A stretch of 64,000 nucleotides of DNA, from positions 71,404,083-71,468,082 of the forward strand of contig CP092874.1 of the NCBI GenBank assembly GCA_030710605.1, in the 5' to 3' direction. Origin of the DNA: Cordylochernes scorpioides. Lineage: Eukaryota > Arthropoda > Arachnida > Pseudoscorpiones > Chernetidae. This document shows positions 1-10,079 of this stretch, piece by piece (positions within the stretch are counted from its first letter, which is position 1; each line of letters starts with the position of its first letter). A program made the translations under genes and the position numbers. The notes beneath the pieces were generated by a model, which ran no database searches, was not told where the DNA came from, and saw only the letters and a list, made by a program, of their open reading frames with translations.

Positions 1-71
1 ACCTGTGGTCCCCCCCCCCCGGGGTCCAGGGATGATTGACAGTTGTCCCATCTGGATGGAGCTACTTGACA
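1..71 (-). repeat. Gypsy-1 3' LTR, partial
   Basis: This matches the right LTR over roughly 5067-5135, differing mainly in the length of a C run and a few bases. On the minus strand the LTR begins TGTCAAGTAGCTCC at 71. The rest lies left of the window. The adjoining purine-rich stretch at 72-86 (minus-strand AAAGAGGGTG) is the likely polypurine tract priming plus-strand DNA synthesis. Confidence 0.88.
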
Positions 72-106
72 TTACACCCTCTTTAGAAAAAGCAGCGACC
101 CGCTGA

Positions 107-1270
107 TTAGCTTGTCTCAGCCCTTGTTCTGGAAGGAAATCTATCACGGCCTGTGTTCCCTAGCAGAATGGAATGTTGTTCTTCAGGGTCCAGGTAGGGC
201 TTCATCCGAATGACATGAACGATATCCTTGGATTTCCGTGATCGGGGAGACGGGTCCACGGGCTCTACTTCATAAGTAACTTCTGAAAGCTTCTTGGTCA
301 CCTTGTAGGGATCGAAGTATCTCTTCAGTAGCTTTTCTGAGAGCCCTACTTTTCGGATGGGAGTAAAAACCCACACAAGATCATCCTTCTGGTAATAGAC
401 TGGAGTATGTTTGTGGTCGTAAAGTCTACGGTCTTTCGCCTGTGATTGTAGAAGGCGTGATCGGGAGAGTTGACGCGCTTCCTCAGCTCTGGTCACAAGT
501 TCTCCAACGTAGTCGTTAGAGATCTCATCTGGTAGGTAGGGTAGTACGGCATCGATGTAGGTCTCGGCCTCGCGGGCGTGGACAAGAAAGAACGGAGTGT
601 AGCCGGTCGCCTCCTGTTTAGCAGTGTTGTAAGCAAAAGTTACGTAGGGTAAAACTTGGTCCCAGTCCTTCTGCTCGACACCTGTGTACATGGACAACAT
701 GTCTCCCAGAGTTTTGTTGAACCTTTCAGTCAGGCCGTTGGTCTGGGGATGGTAGGCCGTTGTAAATCTGTGCACAATTCCGCACAGAGCATTGATATCT
801 TTTATTACTTGAGAAATGAAATTTCTTCCGCGATCTGTTATCATTTCTCTAGGAGCTCCATGCTTCAAGATAACATCTTCAACCAGGAACTTAGCTGTTT
901 CGATTGCTCCTCCGTCTGGGATCGCTTTCGTTATGGCATACCTTGTCATATAATCGGTGCACACAATGATCCAACGGTTTCCATCTTTAGAAACTGGAAA
1001 TCTTCCAAGGAGATCGACCCCGACCTTATGGAATTGCTTTTCTACAGGTGGTATGGATACAAGTTGTCCAGCCGGTCGTCGAGGTAATTTCTTCCTTCGT
1101 TGACACTCCCGACAATGGCTTACATATTGGCGAACAGTTCTATAAAGGCCAGGCCAATAGAATCGTTTCTTCACTTTGTCATACGTTCGGGCAAAACCCA
1201 AATGCCCAGCTGTAGGAGCGTCATGTAAATCTGCCATAACTTCCGATCTTAAGTGTTTAGGAATCATCAT
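107..1270 (-). pseudogene. Gypsy-1 integrase (C-terminal part of Pol)
   Basis: 387 residues. The order is an HHCC zinc domain (H near residues 16 and 23, C-x2-C at SHCRECQ near 55), then the DDE core: first Asp in VGVDLLGRF, second in ITDRGRNFIS, and Glu in TNGLTERFNKTL. A C-terminal chromatin-binding-like module contains LLKRYFDPYKV. All catalytic residues are present. The enzyme would insert the element's cDNA into host chromosomes. It is out of frame with the RNase H part upstream (codon phase 1 against 0 on this strand), so it is separated from the rest of Pol. The first Met is only the first in-frame start, not a natural one, because integrase is normally cleaved from a polyprotein. Confidence 0.93.
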
Positions 1271-1371
1271 AAGCCAGGGTCTTCCAGTTGTGCTATAGTT
1301 TTTTTGTATAAGATGCCGTCGATAATGCTGAAATCCTTTCTGGTGTAGCCTGAGTTTAAATTATCGATTAT

Positions 1372-3045
1372 TTAAGCTAAATCCGGGTCTTTAGTCTGCT
1401 CCATATCGACGTTGGTTAGTGACATCACAGCACTTGGTTGATCGTTCTCAAGCGGGCTCCTTGACAGACAATCGGCATCCTTATGTTTGCGTCCGCTCTT
1501 GTAGATAACGGTCACGTCAAATTCTTGCAACTTCAGCGCCCATCTTGCCAAACGGCCAGAAGGATCTTTCTGTCCTACCAACCAACATAGAGAATGATGG
1601 TCCGTGACAACCCTGAATGGTCGACCAAACAAATATGGGCGGAATTTGCTAATAGACCAGACTACAGCAAGGCATTCTTTTTCCGTTGTAGAATAGTTAT
1701 TTTCAGCCTTTGTCAAGCTTCTAGATGCATAAGCTATAGGCCGCTCCTTTCCACCTTGTATTTGTAGAAGAACAGCTCCAATACCATGTCCGCTTGCATC
1801 CGTGTGTAGATGGGTATCAGCGGATTCATCAAAGTGTCCTGAGACAGGCTCTGAAATTAGAGCTGTTTTAAGGACTTCAAACGCTTTCTCTTGAGCTGCA
1901 TCCCAATAAAATTGTTTTTCAGTCTTCAGTAGGTCATGCAAAGATCTAGCTTTGTCGGCAAAGTTCTCAATAAATCTTTGGTAATAGGAACATAATCCAA
2001 GAAAGCTCTTCAGTTCAGAGATATTCCTTGGCCTCGGAAATTTAGAGACAGCTTCAACTTTATCTGGATCTGGATGAATTCCATTGGCGTCAACAAGGTG
2101 TCCCAAAATCTTTATCCTCCTTGATCCAAAAATACACTTTTTGTGGTTCAAGCTTAGTCCAGCTTTCTGGATGCAGCTTAATACAAGTTGTAGACGACGT
2201 AGATGTTCTTCAAAGGTAGGTGCGTAAACTACGATGTCGTCCAGGTAGCAAAGGCACATGTTCCATTTAAGACTGCCCAGAACACTATCTATCATCCTTT
2301 CAAACGTTGCTGGAGCATTGCAAAGACCGAAAGGCATTACTTGGAATTCATACAGCCCATCTGGAGTGATGAAAGCAGTTTTCTCCCTGTCTTTTTCGTC
2401 CACTTCAATCTGCCAATACCCGGACCGAAGATCCATCGTGGAGAAGTAACTAGAGCCGGCTAAACTGTCCAAGGCATCGTCAATGCGTGGCAGCGGGTAA
2501 ACATCTTTTTTTGTTATCTTATTTAATCGACGGTAATCTACGCAGAATCTCCAGGTCCCGTCTTTCTTTCGAACTAGAATAACTGGAGATGACCTAGGAC
2601 TTTCAGAGGGCTTCACGATGTGATTTTCAATCATCTTGTTCACTTCATCTTGAATTAGTCGTCGTTCACTTGGTGCTACTCTATAGGGCCGCTGTTTGAT
2701 AGGAGACTGGTCGCCTGTGTTTATCTTGTGCTTCACAGTACTGGTGGGCTTAATAGGAGTACTCCCAAAGTCAAATATGTCAATAAACTCGTCAAGGCAT
2801 GAAACAAGCTGTAACCTTTGAATTTCAGACAGCCCTGGATCTAGAGTAAGGTTTATCTTCTGTGACCATTCACGTGACTTTAGCTGCGTTTCTTGTAACT
2901 TATCGCTGGATTCAATAAGACTGCAGATATCCCCATTCTCATAACTTTCCATGGTGCACATATTCATTCCTGATGGAATCAGTTGCGGCCAAGACGCTCC
3001 ATTCGCCACCCAAATGCTACCTCGGCCGTGTCGAAATGTAACCAA
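1372..3045 (-). pseudogene. Gypsy-1 reverse transcriptase-RNase H
   Basis: 557 residues. The RT domain starts near residue 110 (SPIKQRPYRVAPSE) and carries FCVDYRRLNKIT, FSTMDLRSGYWQI and the catalytic YLDDIVVYA. RNase H follows, with HTDASGHGIGAVLLQ and VVTDHHSLCWL. The enzyme copies element RNA into DNA and removes the RNA strand. The motifs look complete, but the frame differs from both protease and integrase, so this copy is inactive or needs frameshifting at two extra places. The stop at 1372 falls in the linker after RNase H. The ORF's first Met lies in linker sequence, so the natural N-terminus comes from polyprotein cleavage. Confidence 0.94.
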
Positions 3046-3148
3046 TTATTTGGTATAAGAACTTCCTTTCTTAATAATAAGTCCTTAGAAGTTGATACTA
3101 AAACATCTCTAACACCGCATACTTCTTCGTTTATCACACTGATCTTCT

Positions 3149-3550
3149 TTATTGATTTAGGCGGGATGACAAAGAGTCGTCGGAAGCAAACAATCTCTGG
3201 TTTTCCTCCTCTCGAGATTCCAGGACGGAGGTTTCCCCGAGATGGAGTTCATTTCTGCCACAATCAATGACGGCTTCGGTGGCCTTGAAGAAGTCCCATC
3301 CGAATATGATGTCATGGCTGCATTCCACCATAACAACGAATTCAAAGGATATCTTCAGACCATTAACTTCTATGTTCAGGACACATTTTCCTAGGGTCTC
3401 TATTAAATTTTTATTTGCGGCTTTAAGAATGGGACCTGGTTCTTTGAAGAGAGGTGTCTTTAGTTCGCGTCGAAATCTGTCTGAAATAACAGAAAAGTCG
3501 GCTCCTGAATCCACCAATGCTTTAATTTTGCGTCCATTTATTTCGACCAT
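3149..3550 (-). pseudogene. Gypsy-1 aspartic protease
   Basis: A retropepsin-like domain of about 130 residues. ALVDSGADFSVIS near residues 11-23 is the catalytic Asp-Ser-Gly loop, and DIIFGWDFF near 79-87 is the usual second signature (normally ILG.DFL). It would cleave Gag and Pol. It lies in the -1 frame relative to gag, with about 85 bases between the gag stop and the first Met. This fits a Gag-Pol frameshift with the real protease starting upstream of that Met. The frame does not continue into RT. It ends at 3149 shortly before the RT ORF. Confidence 0.87.
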
Positions 3551-3636
3551 AACAAAATTTTCTTTTAATTTAGCGGCGATATACCCTGGAGGATTTTCCT
3601 GAATGGCGACCTCACCCCCGTTAGAAGCCGCTCCAC

Positions 3637-4806
3637 TTAGTTTTTCACATTCTGAGGCATAGGAGAACGGCTGAAACGACGGACTGGCGACTGGGATTGT
3701 CTTCGGGCTGGCGACCTTGCGCGGCTTGGATGTGGGGAAGAGCTCCGGTAGAAGTACGTCGAGGTTTGGGGCGTTACATAGTCGTCGTCGGCGTCATATC
3801 TCGGGGGTCGACTCGAAAATCCATTTCTTCCTTCTCCGCCATTCCTTGACCTGGCTTCAGCGAAGACCTGCCGTCGTTCCCTACAATAACGGACGACATG
3901 TCCGGGTCGTCCGCAGTGGAAGCAGATAGGTTTGTCGTCGTAGGTTCTCCAATGTTCCGTCTTCCTGGGTTGGGTTGGTCGGTCGATATTATAATAGGGC
4001 GTTCGTGGTTGTTGTTGTACCACGTTGACTTGTGGTCTGGTAGGTTGTAGAGCACGGCTGACCTCTTCCCTCACAGTCTGTTCCAGGGCGTTCACCTCTC
4101 GGAGAGGATTGACCACTTCAGGTGCAGAGAAAACCTTTTGTATCTCTTCTCTAACGATGCGGCGAATTAAGCCGGCCAAGTCGTCTGAGTCGTCAACACA
4201 CGAAATGGGCATTACGTTTGACAACCTGGCGAATTTCGTACGGCCGATCCTGCGCTGCTTGACGGTTGTCAGATGACGACAAAACTTCAGGATCTCATCT
4301 ACTGTCTGTATGTCTTTCGCCACCAATACCTGGTATGTGTCTTCCGAAATTCCCTTTATAATGTGAGCAACTATCTCACCTTCTTCCATGCGAGGGTTCA
4401 CCTGGTGGCAGAGACTAAGAATCTCCTGGATGTATGACTCGCTGGATTCCTCGGCCTTCTGTGCTCTTGACTTCAGAACTTCCTCGGCGCGTCGAGCAGA
4501 ATCCTCCTGCAGTCCGAACACACCGCGGAATGCGTCTTCAAAGCTTCTCCACGAGTTGAGTGATTCTTCGTTATTATCAAACCACCTTCCAGCAGTTCCG
4601 TTCAAGTAAAATACGACGTTGGCAAGCTTCATGGTCTCGTCCCATCTGTTGTACTTCGACACTCTCTCGTACTCTTTCAACCATTGTCCAGGGTTTATAT
4701 TTCCATCTCCAGAAAAGGTAGAAGGATCTCGTTGGCGCTGACAAGGGAGGTAGGATCCGCTAACAGTAGGTCTGTGGTCGTCTTCCATTTCTATTCGTTG
4801 TGGCAA
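3637..4806 (-). CDS. Gypsy-1 Gag
   Basis: 389 residues, an uninterrupted capsid-nucleocapsid protein. Residues 1-190 contain a retrotransposon Gag domain (DPSTFSGDGNINPGQWLKEY, later GTAGRWFDNNEESLNSWRSF and AHIIKGISEDTYQVL). A single CCHC zinc knuckle, CFHCGRPGHVVRYC, lies near residue 295. The tail is rich in Arg, Ser and Pro, as in RNA-binding nucleocapsids. It packages element RNA into cytoplasmic particles. The ATG at 4806 follows the primer-binding site by about 60 bases and starts MPQRIEMEDD, so it is a good start. This is the only Gypsy-1 ORF without damage. Confidence 0.93.
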   Translation of the reverse strand: MPQRIEMEDDHRPTVSGSYLPCQRQRDPSTFSGDGNINPGQWLKEYERVSKYNRWDETMKLANVVFYLNGTAGRWFDNNEESLNSWRSFEDAFRGVFGLQEDSARRAEEVLKSRAQKAEESSESYIQEILSLCHQVNPRMEEGEIVAHIIKGISEDTYQVLVAKDIQTVDEILKFCRHLTTVKQRRIGRTKFARLSNVMPISCVDDSDDLAGLIRRIVREEIQKVFSAPEVVNPLREVNALEQTVREEVSRALQPTRPQVNVVQQQPRTPYYNIDRPTQPRKTEHWRTYDDKPICFHCGRPGHVVRYCRERRQVFAEARSRNGGEGRNGFSSRPPRYDADDDYVTPQTSTYFYRSSSPHPSRARSPARRQSQSPVRRFSRSPMPQNVKN

Positions 4807-4865
4807 AGGTTGAAGAATTGGTTCACGTCCCTGTAGACGTCGACTTCTTCAAAGTTCCGTCACGC

Positions 4866-4883
4866 TACCCAGCGTCTCCACCA
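4866..4883 (-). promoter_or_regulatory. Gypsy-1 primer-binding site
   Basis: On the minus strand the sequence reads TGGTGGAGACGCTGGGTA, starting 5 bases after the 5' LTR. TGG is the complement of a tRNA 3' CCA end, and the position is that of a primer-binding site. I cannot name the tRNA with confidence. Confidence 0.7.
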
Positions 4884-4888
4884 AAATA

Positions 4889-5135
4889 TGTCGCGGAGAT
4901 AAATAAAGCAAGGGCAAGTTTGGGGATAATTAATTTATTATAAGGAGTAATTATAGGGAGAGAGAGAGTTTTGTACAACTTACCCCAGTTAAAGCTAATC
5001 CTGAATGAACGGCCTTAGCCACCGTCCCGTTTTCCTTATTTACAGATCAGCTTCCCAGAAGCCCCCACACCTGTGGTCCCCCCCGGGGTCCAGGGATGAA
5101 TGACAGTTGTCCCATCTGGATGGAGCTACTTGACA
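4889..5135 (-). repeat. Gypsy-1 5' LTR
   Basis: 247 bp, with ends TGTCAAG...GCGACA on the minus strand (TG...CA). It contains a GA-rich stretch and minus-strand AATAAATTAATT that could serve as a poly(A) signal region. Its outer end matches the partial LTR at 1-71. Confidence 0.88.
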
Positions 5136-7510
5136 ATATATAAATCAATTATTAAAACTATATATTCAAATTATTCTACTTAGCTCATGAACAGCGCCCT
5201 CTATCAAAGATTAGATTAAATTATACTGATGCAAACAAATAGATAATGCTAATAACAAACAATTATAAAAAAAATCTTATCTAAATATATATCACTCGGG
5301 TAGATATGCACCTGGGGGGAAAATAATATTATTAATTTTCTTAAATTATAATTATTTATTTTTTATTTTATCAGTAGAATCTTTTTTGGAAATTGAATTA
5401 ATTTTATTTACTCTGTTAAATAGAAAATTTGCCAGTACTGGAATTATCTTCATACTCACAAAAGGATTGGTTCTCGGCAATGAAAATGTCTTTCAAACGT
5501 GACTAGAGCATTACATAGGCAAGAAGGCATAACATTAAAATTCATATGACCGGTGGCATTTTGTGAAAGCTGTTTGGTTCTCCTCTTCGATTTCAACTGC
5601 CCCCCCCCGTACCCTGATTTAAGATCAATTGTTTAGAAGTATTTCGACCCTTGAAGGGTGCCCATGGCATCATCGACTCTGAGAATCGGATAAACCATCT
5701 TTCACAGTTATATCATTGAGCTTCAAGCTTCCGGTAGGTAGTCGATGTAAAACCTTCAACTGCCACCTTAATGGGCGAAGGACTCCTTCATGAGACATAT
5801 CTTGTATTTGTTCATCAAACTGCTGAACTAACTCTGCAAGGTTTGGCTTTGATTGGGTTATTATCCTTGATATTTATTTTATGCTTTGTCAAATTGGTCG
5901 TGCTTAATTTTGAGGAGAATAAATCTGAAAATTTCGGCAAAATGTTCTTTTAGTTCGCTTTATTCTTTAGTTGATAAATTTTAGTTGATCTGGAGTTAAT
6001 TGATAAGGGTGAACTACAAAAAAAAAAAAACATTGTTTTATTTTTCATTAACTTAAGCGGACTTTCGTTATCCAAGCATGAGATTGCTTGTTTTTCACAA
6101 TGATTGAGCACCTAGCTATTCTAAGACCATTGGTTTAATTCAGCTCATTATTTTGTTCAATCACATATTCGCCGTCATTCGCCATAATTCCTACTTTGAC
6201 CAGTTTGTCTGAAAGCACAGGAATAATAGAATTTTATAAATTTCTTACTTTTATATATTTTGTTTCTAAATTTTTATATTGTAACATAGTATTTATTAAT
6301 TTTATTTATGTAACATAGTATTTCTTAATTTTATTATTTTTTTATTTAACAGAGTGGTCATTTTAATGTTTTATATCTTGCGACTCTGTAAATTTCCCTC
6401 GTGACTTATCTTTTGTTTTACCTTTGATAGTTTTGGCCTTCCCTGAAATAAATTTTGTTTCCTCCTGAAGTTTTTGTCTTCCCTAATTTTCCACGTGGCA
6501 ATATTAATAATTCATATCATATTCTATCTGTCCGACTTCAAAATGTATTATTGTTTTAATTCTTTTCAAAATATCTCTTTCCAGGATGAATGTTTTGTTG
6601 AAGCTAGATATCATTAAAACAAATGTACGAGAAAAAGATTTATATTTCTGATCATTTTTTTGATAAGATTTTTTTCATCTGGCCTTACGCAAATGTTGTT
6701 CAATTTCTTTATTTCGGCTCCTATATATATTTTTTTTTTTCATTAATAATGACCACTGAGAAGTTTGCGCCTATGTCCACTAAGTATTGCAAAATCCAAA
6801 GTCTTTTACATTATGTTGGATAATATATTTATTATAGAATTTTTAATTCTTTGATGTCTCGAATCAGACGTGTCGCTTAGTTTATTCCAGGGCTGCTCAT
6901 CTATTATGCGTAGATATGCTTTTGGTTCTGCGCAAAGATCGGCAGGGTCCTTAGAATTGGGAACCCGTTCTAGATTTATCCGTTTCTCGCTATTATAACC
7001 GTTCCTAGAGATAAAGGGCTGGTTTCCTTGTGTGTGAGGGGTGTACATCATTCTAAAATATTTTGTTCGACAGTATCTATAAATATGTCTTGGCCTTTTG
7101 CATTTTAAGTATATTTGTCTGCCATCCTTATCTTGTGACTTCCTATCAGTGTTTTATAATTTTGTGAGCGGCAATTTTTTTGGGTAGTATTTAGGGGTAA
7201 TTGTTGCTAATTATTGTTAAAATTCTCTCTTTAGATTCTTTTCGAATGAGTTCAGTTTCTTGCAGATATTTGAAAAGGCACCCCGCCTACCGCGATGCAA
7301 CCAAAAGATTTGGAGGCCGGAGGGACCTGCAGTAATGTGGCGGTAGCATCCAGTAGTCCAGTGTTAAAATTCCCGAGACGGCTTCCCAGAGCTTGAGCTT
7401 GCGGCGCTTATGTGGATGTCACGAACAGATGGTGGAGGAGTCAGACACGTTTCACTCACAGCGAGCCAAGAGTAGTTGTTGAAGCTTCCACGCTGCGCGG
7501 CCAGCACGCC
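5136..7510. other. AT-rich non-coding stretch
   Basis: No convincing gene. Only short ORFs occur (for example 60 codons at 5771 plus and 81 codons at 6806-7051 minus), without recognisable domains. The minus-strand ORF at 6806-7051 may be the far 3' part of the decayed LINE to its right, but I cannot show it. T-rich and A-rich runs are frequent. The composition changes to about 50% GC near 7270. Confidence 0.5.
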
Positions 7511-7512
7511 CT

Positions 7513-8560
7513 CTAAATAAGATAGTTGAAGCAGCGTGCTGATGTCAAAAGAAGCCCGAAGCCGCTAACGGACGCTGGCCTTGCAAGGACACCTCCCGGC
7601 AGCCGTTCAGTACGCTGAAGTCCCCAGACAAAGCGCACCAGTCCGGTTTGTAGCTTGGAGATGGTAGAGTATGTGGGAAAGTTACAGTGAAGATGATACA
7701 CCACGACAGATACCACCCCCTCCCAACTAAAGAGAAGTCGCCAACAAAGGGAGACCACTTTGCGATAGCAATCTCGACGAACTCAGCAAGGTGGTTCTCA
7801 TGGGCTGAAGTTCCTGCTCCTGTTATCACGAGGCACCCGAGATTCTTCAGATTGGTAGAAGTCCAGCAAATATCGAGCGATGTGTCGGTGCGAATTTGCC
7901 ACGGCGCCGCACCATAGGTCTTTGTCCTTGCCGAAGTTGATTTGGATCCCCGGAGTACTACGGAACTCGTCGAAGATGAATTTGAATATCAAATTGTTCA
8001 TCTTTGCGGATAAGAAAACGATGTCATCAAGCCTAGTCCAGGACATTCCTGGAACCTAGTAACTGCTCCAAGATATGGAGGAGGGGACCCATGGCAAGGC
8101 TGAAGAATGCGACGCTGGCGGCGCAACCCTGTTTGACACCATTGAGAAGATGGAAAGTGCGGGTGTAGAAGTGCGTCAGTCCCAAGTAGAAAAGAAGAAA
8201 CCACTTTTAATGAAGGCCGGGCCATCAGGATGGAACTCATCAGGGACATCAGAACGCTCCGGTGCAAATTGCCTAAATCGGTGGAAATGACAGCTAGGGT
8301 TGAGCGATATTTTGAGGCTGAGGCGACCTCGTCGGATACACACGTTATATTCTAGGAGAAGGATCGTTCCCGGAACTGAGTATGTCTGACATTTCGGCAC
8401 AAGGCGAGGAAGATGAGGCCGCAATCTCTCAAGGAGGACGCCACTGAGGACCCTGTAGTCAGATGTTGCGAGGGATTATTATTCGGGCCGAGACCACTGT
8501 CGACCTTAGAGTCGAGGCAGATGGTGGATCATCGTGTAGAAGTTGGCAATGCTATGGCTA
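7513..8560 (-). pseudogene. Decayed LINE reverse transcriptase (Tx1/L1-like)
   Basis: RT motifs run in order on the minus strand but across several frames. Near 8460-8400 DYRVLSG...LLERLRPHLP and QTYSVPGT resemble the fingers of Tx1/L1-type RTs (usual form QTCSVPGR). GVKQGCAAS...LAMGPLLHIL at about 8141-8075 matches the LINE motif GVRQGDPLSP. LDDIVFLS near 8030-8010 stands for Y-A-D-D. LQTGLVRFVWG...VLARPASVSGFGL (7660-7560) is the typical thumb/tail segment. At least three frameshifts and stops make it a fossil. The mutated catalytic box (LDD) also argues against activity. The clade is inferred from these motifs only. Confidence 0.75.
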
Positions 8561-8719
8561 TGCATATATATATATGTGGTAACCAAGAAGGTCAAACCTG
8601 TCGACTCTCTCCGTTCCTGTGGTAACCGAGAGGGGCATTCAGGGTATGGAGAGCTTTCCAGTACCTAACTGCACCTTGTAAGACCTTTAACAGTTCTCAC
8701 AGAGTACAGGTAGTCGTGG

Positions 8720-9298
8720 TCGAGGCAGAATGGAAGACTTGGGATTGTCCACACACAAAAACGAAAGGACACAGTTGTACTAAGAAAGTTCCTTGAAAAG
8801 ATAGAGTTGAGATAGCAAAAGATGGAGAGTTAAGAAATTTTCTTATTGGTCTACGGCGGTATAGTCGATGGAGGATATTGGAGAAAACTGACGAGGGCTT
8901 CCGCGGATGGTGAAGTGGCTGTACATTTCTGGCGTTGCGGAGGCTTATATATTCTGCCGATGAGGAAATACTGAGCCTTCAGCGAATTTATTTCATCCGG
9001 GCGTGGATCACGGAAGATATGTCATTGTACACTTTTAACGATTTCCTGTTAACTTCCTACATCTCTAAGCCTCGTTCTTAAATGTTGTTAGACTTCTATA
9101 TATCAATCTCTGCTATTTAGCTTAACTCTTCTTCTATTACACAGCTTTATTTTATTATTCTCTGTTTGTACAAAGTACAGTACATATTGTAATGCAATGA
9201 CACATGCCAATAATGCGTATAATTATTTACAGAGGTGTTTATTATACAACATGAAAATCTTGTTATATTATACAATATGGAGTTGTTGGCTTAAATTA

Positions 9299-9330
<32 letters not shown>
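8720..9330 (-). repeat. Interspersed repeat A, copy 1
   Basis: The reverse complement of this stretch aligns with 20811-21420. Both start in a TA-dinucleotide run followed by GGTAATTTAAGCCAACAAC, and share TTGTACAAACAG, GAGTTGAGCTAAA/GAGTTAAGCTAAA and an ATATATAAG box followed by a similar pyrimidine-rich stretch. The copies have diverged by many small changes. I recognise no coding sequence in it. Copy 1 lies just upstream of the decayed LINE at 7.5-8.6 kb. Confidence 0.65.

Positions 9331-9332
<2 letters not shown>
9301..9332. repeat. TA-dinucleotide microsatellite
   Basis: About 16 uninterrupted TA units, directly at the start of interspersed repeat A. The other copy of that repeat (20.8 kb) also begins in a TA run, so the run is either part of the repeat or its target. 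Confidence 0.9.
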
Positions 9333-9334
<2 letters not shown>

Positions 9335-10079
9335 TCCTGTCCGACGCCAAACAGGAAAAGGGTGGAAGGACTGAAATATCGACTTGGGGAGTGACGTCAT
9401 AGAAGGCGTTCACTTCCTGTCCTTCCTTGAAATCGGCGAGGGGTTAGGGCGAAAATTGACCTCAATTTGAACTGGCTTTTTCTCTCTTCTCTTGTTTAGG
9501 TTGGCATTTCTGGTCTATTGGAAAGATGTAGTTTTCTCGGTGTTTGTAGGTCGTTGTGTTTCGACATTGGTGTGACTTTGTAAAAATATTATTCACAGTG
9601 AGGTTAGGTTAAATGCGTGGTGAAAGATGTGACTTTCGACGTGGACACGCTTTAAGGTGAGATGTGTCACAGGCATGAAGGCGTCTTTGTGGCCTGTTAA
9701 GTGAAAACGTTTTGTTGTGTTGCGCTGTAACACGAGTGAGAAAAGTGGTTTGAATGGTGTCACGTGAAGTCGTTGTTTCGGTGAATAATCTAACTTGTTT
9801 CACCATGAATAACAAGTTTACTACTAGAGTCATGAGTGGTGGTACGAACACATATCGAGAATATTTAGACTGTTAGTGGATGTGGCACGCTTAATGTGAA
9901 ACTTTTATTGTGCGTTTAGTGGCGACGATAGGGAGCCCGTGTGGCTCGAGATTGGATTTGTTTGTAAGTCGCGCACTAATAAATTTAGCCACATTTGGAG
10001 AAAGTTAGAAAGCTATAAAGGTGTTGTAGAGTTTGTTGACAGTCTGGGTTACAATTCCATTTCACATCTTTTTTAAATA
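9333..10079. other. Unassigned non-coding stretch
   Basis: Moderate GC, with no ORF that resembles a known protein. It includes a TGACGTCA-type palindrome near 9392 and a GGTTAGGTTAAA stretch near 9603. Nothing further can be supported. Confidence 0.4.

Larger units (their letters stand above)
1..5135 (-). mobile_element. Gypsy-1: Ty3/gypsy LTR retrotransposon, defective, left LTR cut by window edge
   Basis: Read on the minus strand the order is 5' LTR (4889-5135), primer-binding site, gag, protease, RT-RNase H, integrase, polypurine tract, then a partial 3' LTR (1-71). The Pol order with integrase last is diagnostic of Ty3/gypsy. The two LTR pieces share the same C-rich stretch followed by the same inner end. 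Gag to protease is a -1 frame relation, which is normal for such elements. Protease to RT and RNase H to integrase also change frame, so this copy cannot make one Pol polyprotein. The bases outside the right LTR are ATATA; the matching duplication lies beyond the window. Confidence 0.95.

Noticed and set aside
1..5135. Gypsy-1 as an endogenous retrovirus with env
   Set aside because: Nothing follows integrase before the polypurine tract except about 30 bases; there is no third ORF.
5771..5953. 60-codon ORF with a hydrophobic segment
   Set aside because: Isolated in AT-rich sequence; Leu/Ile/Phe content is explained by composition.
9930..9975. Possible tRNA-derived SINE head (GAGCCCGTGTGGCTCGAG)
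   Set aside because: No A and B boxes at proper spacing and no cloverleaf could be drawn; no tRNA gene was found in the window.
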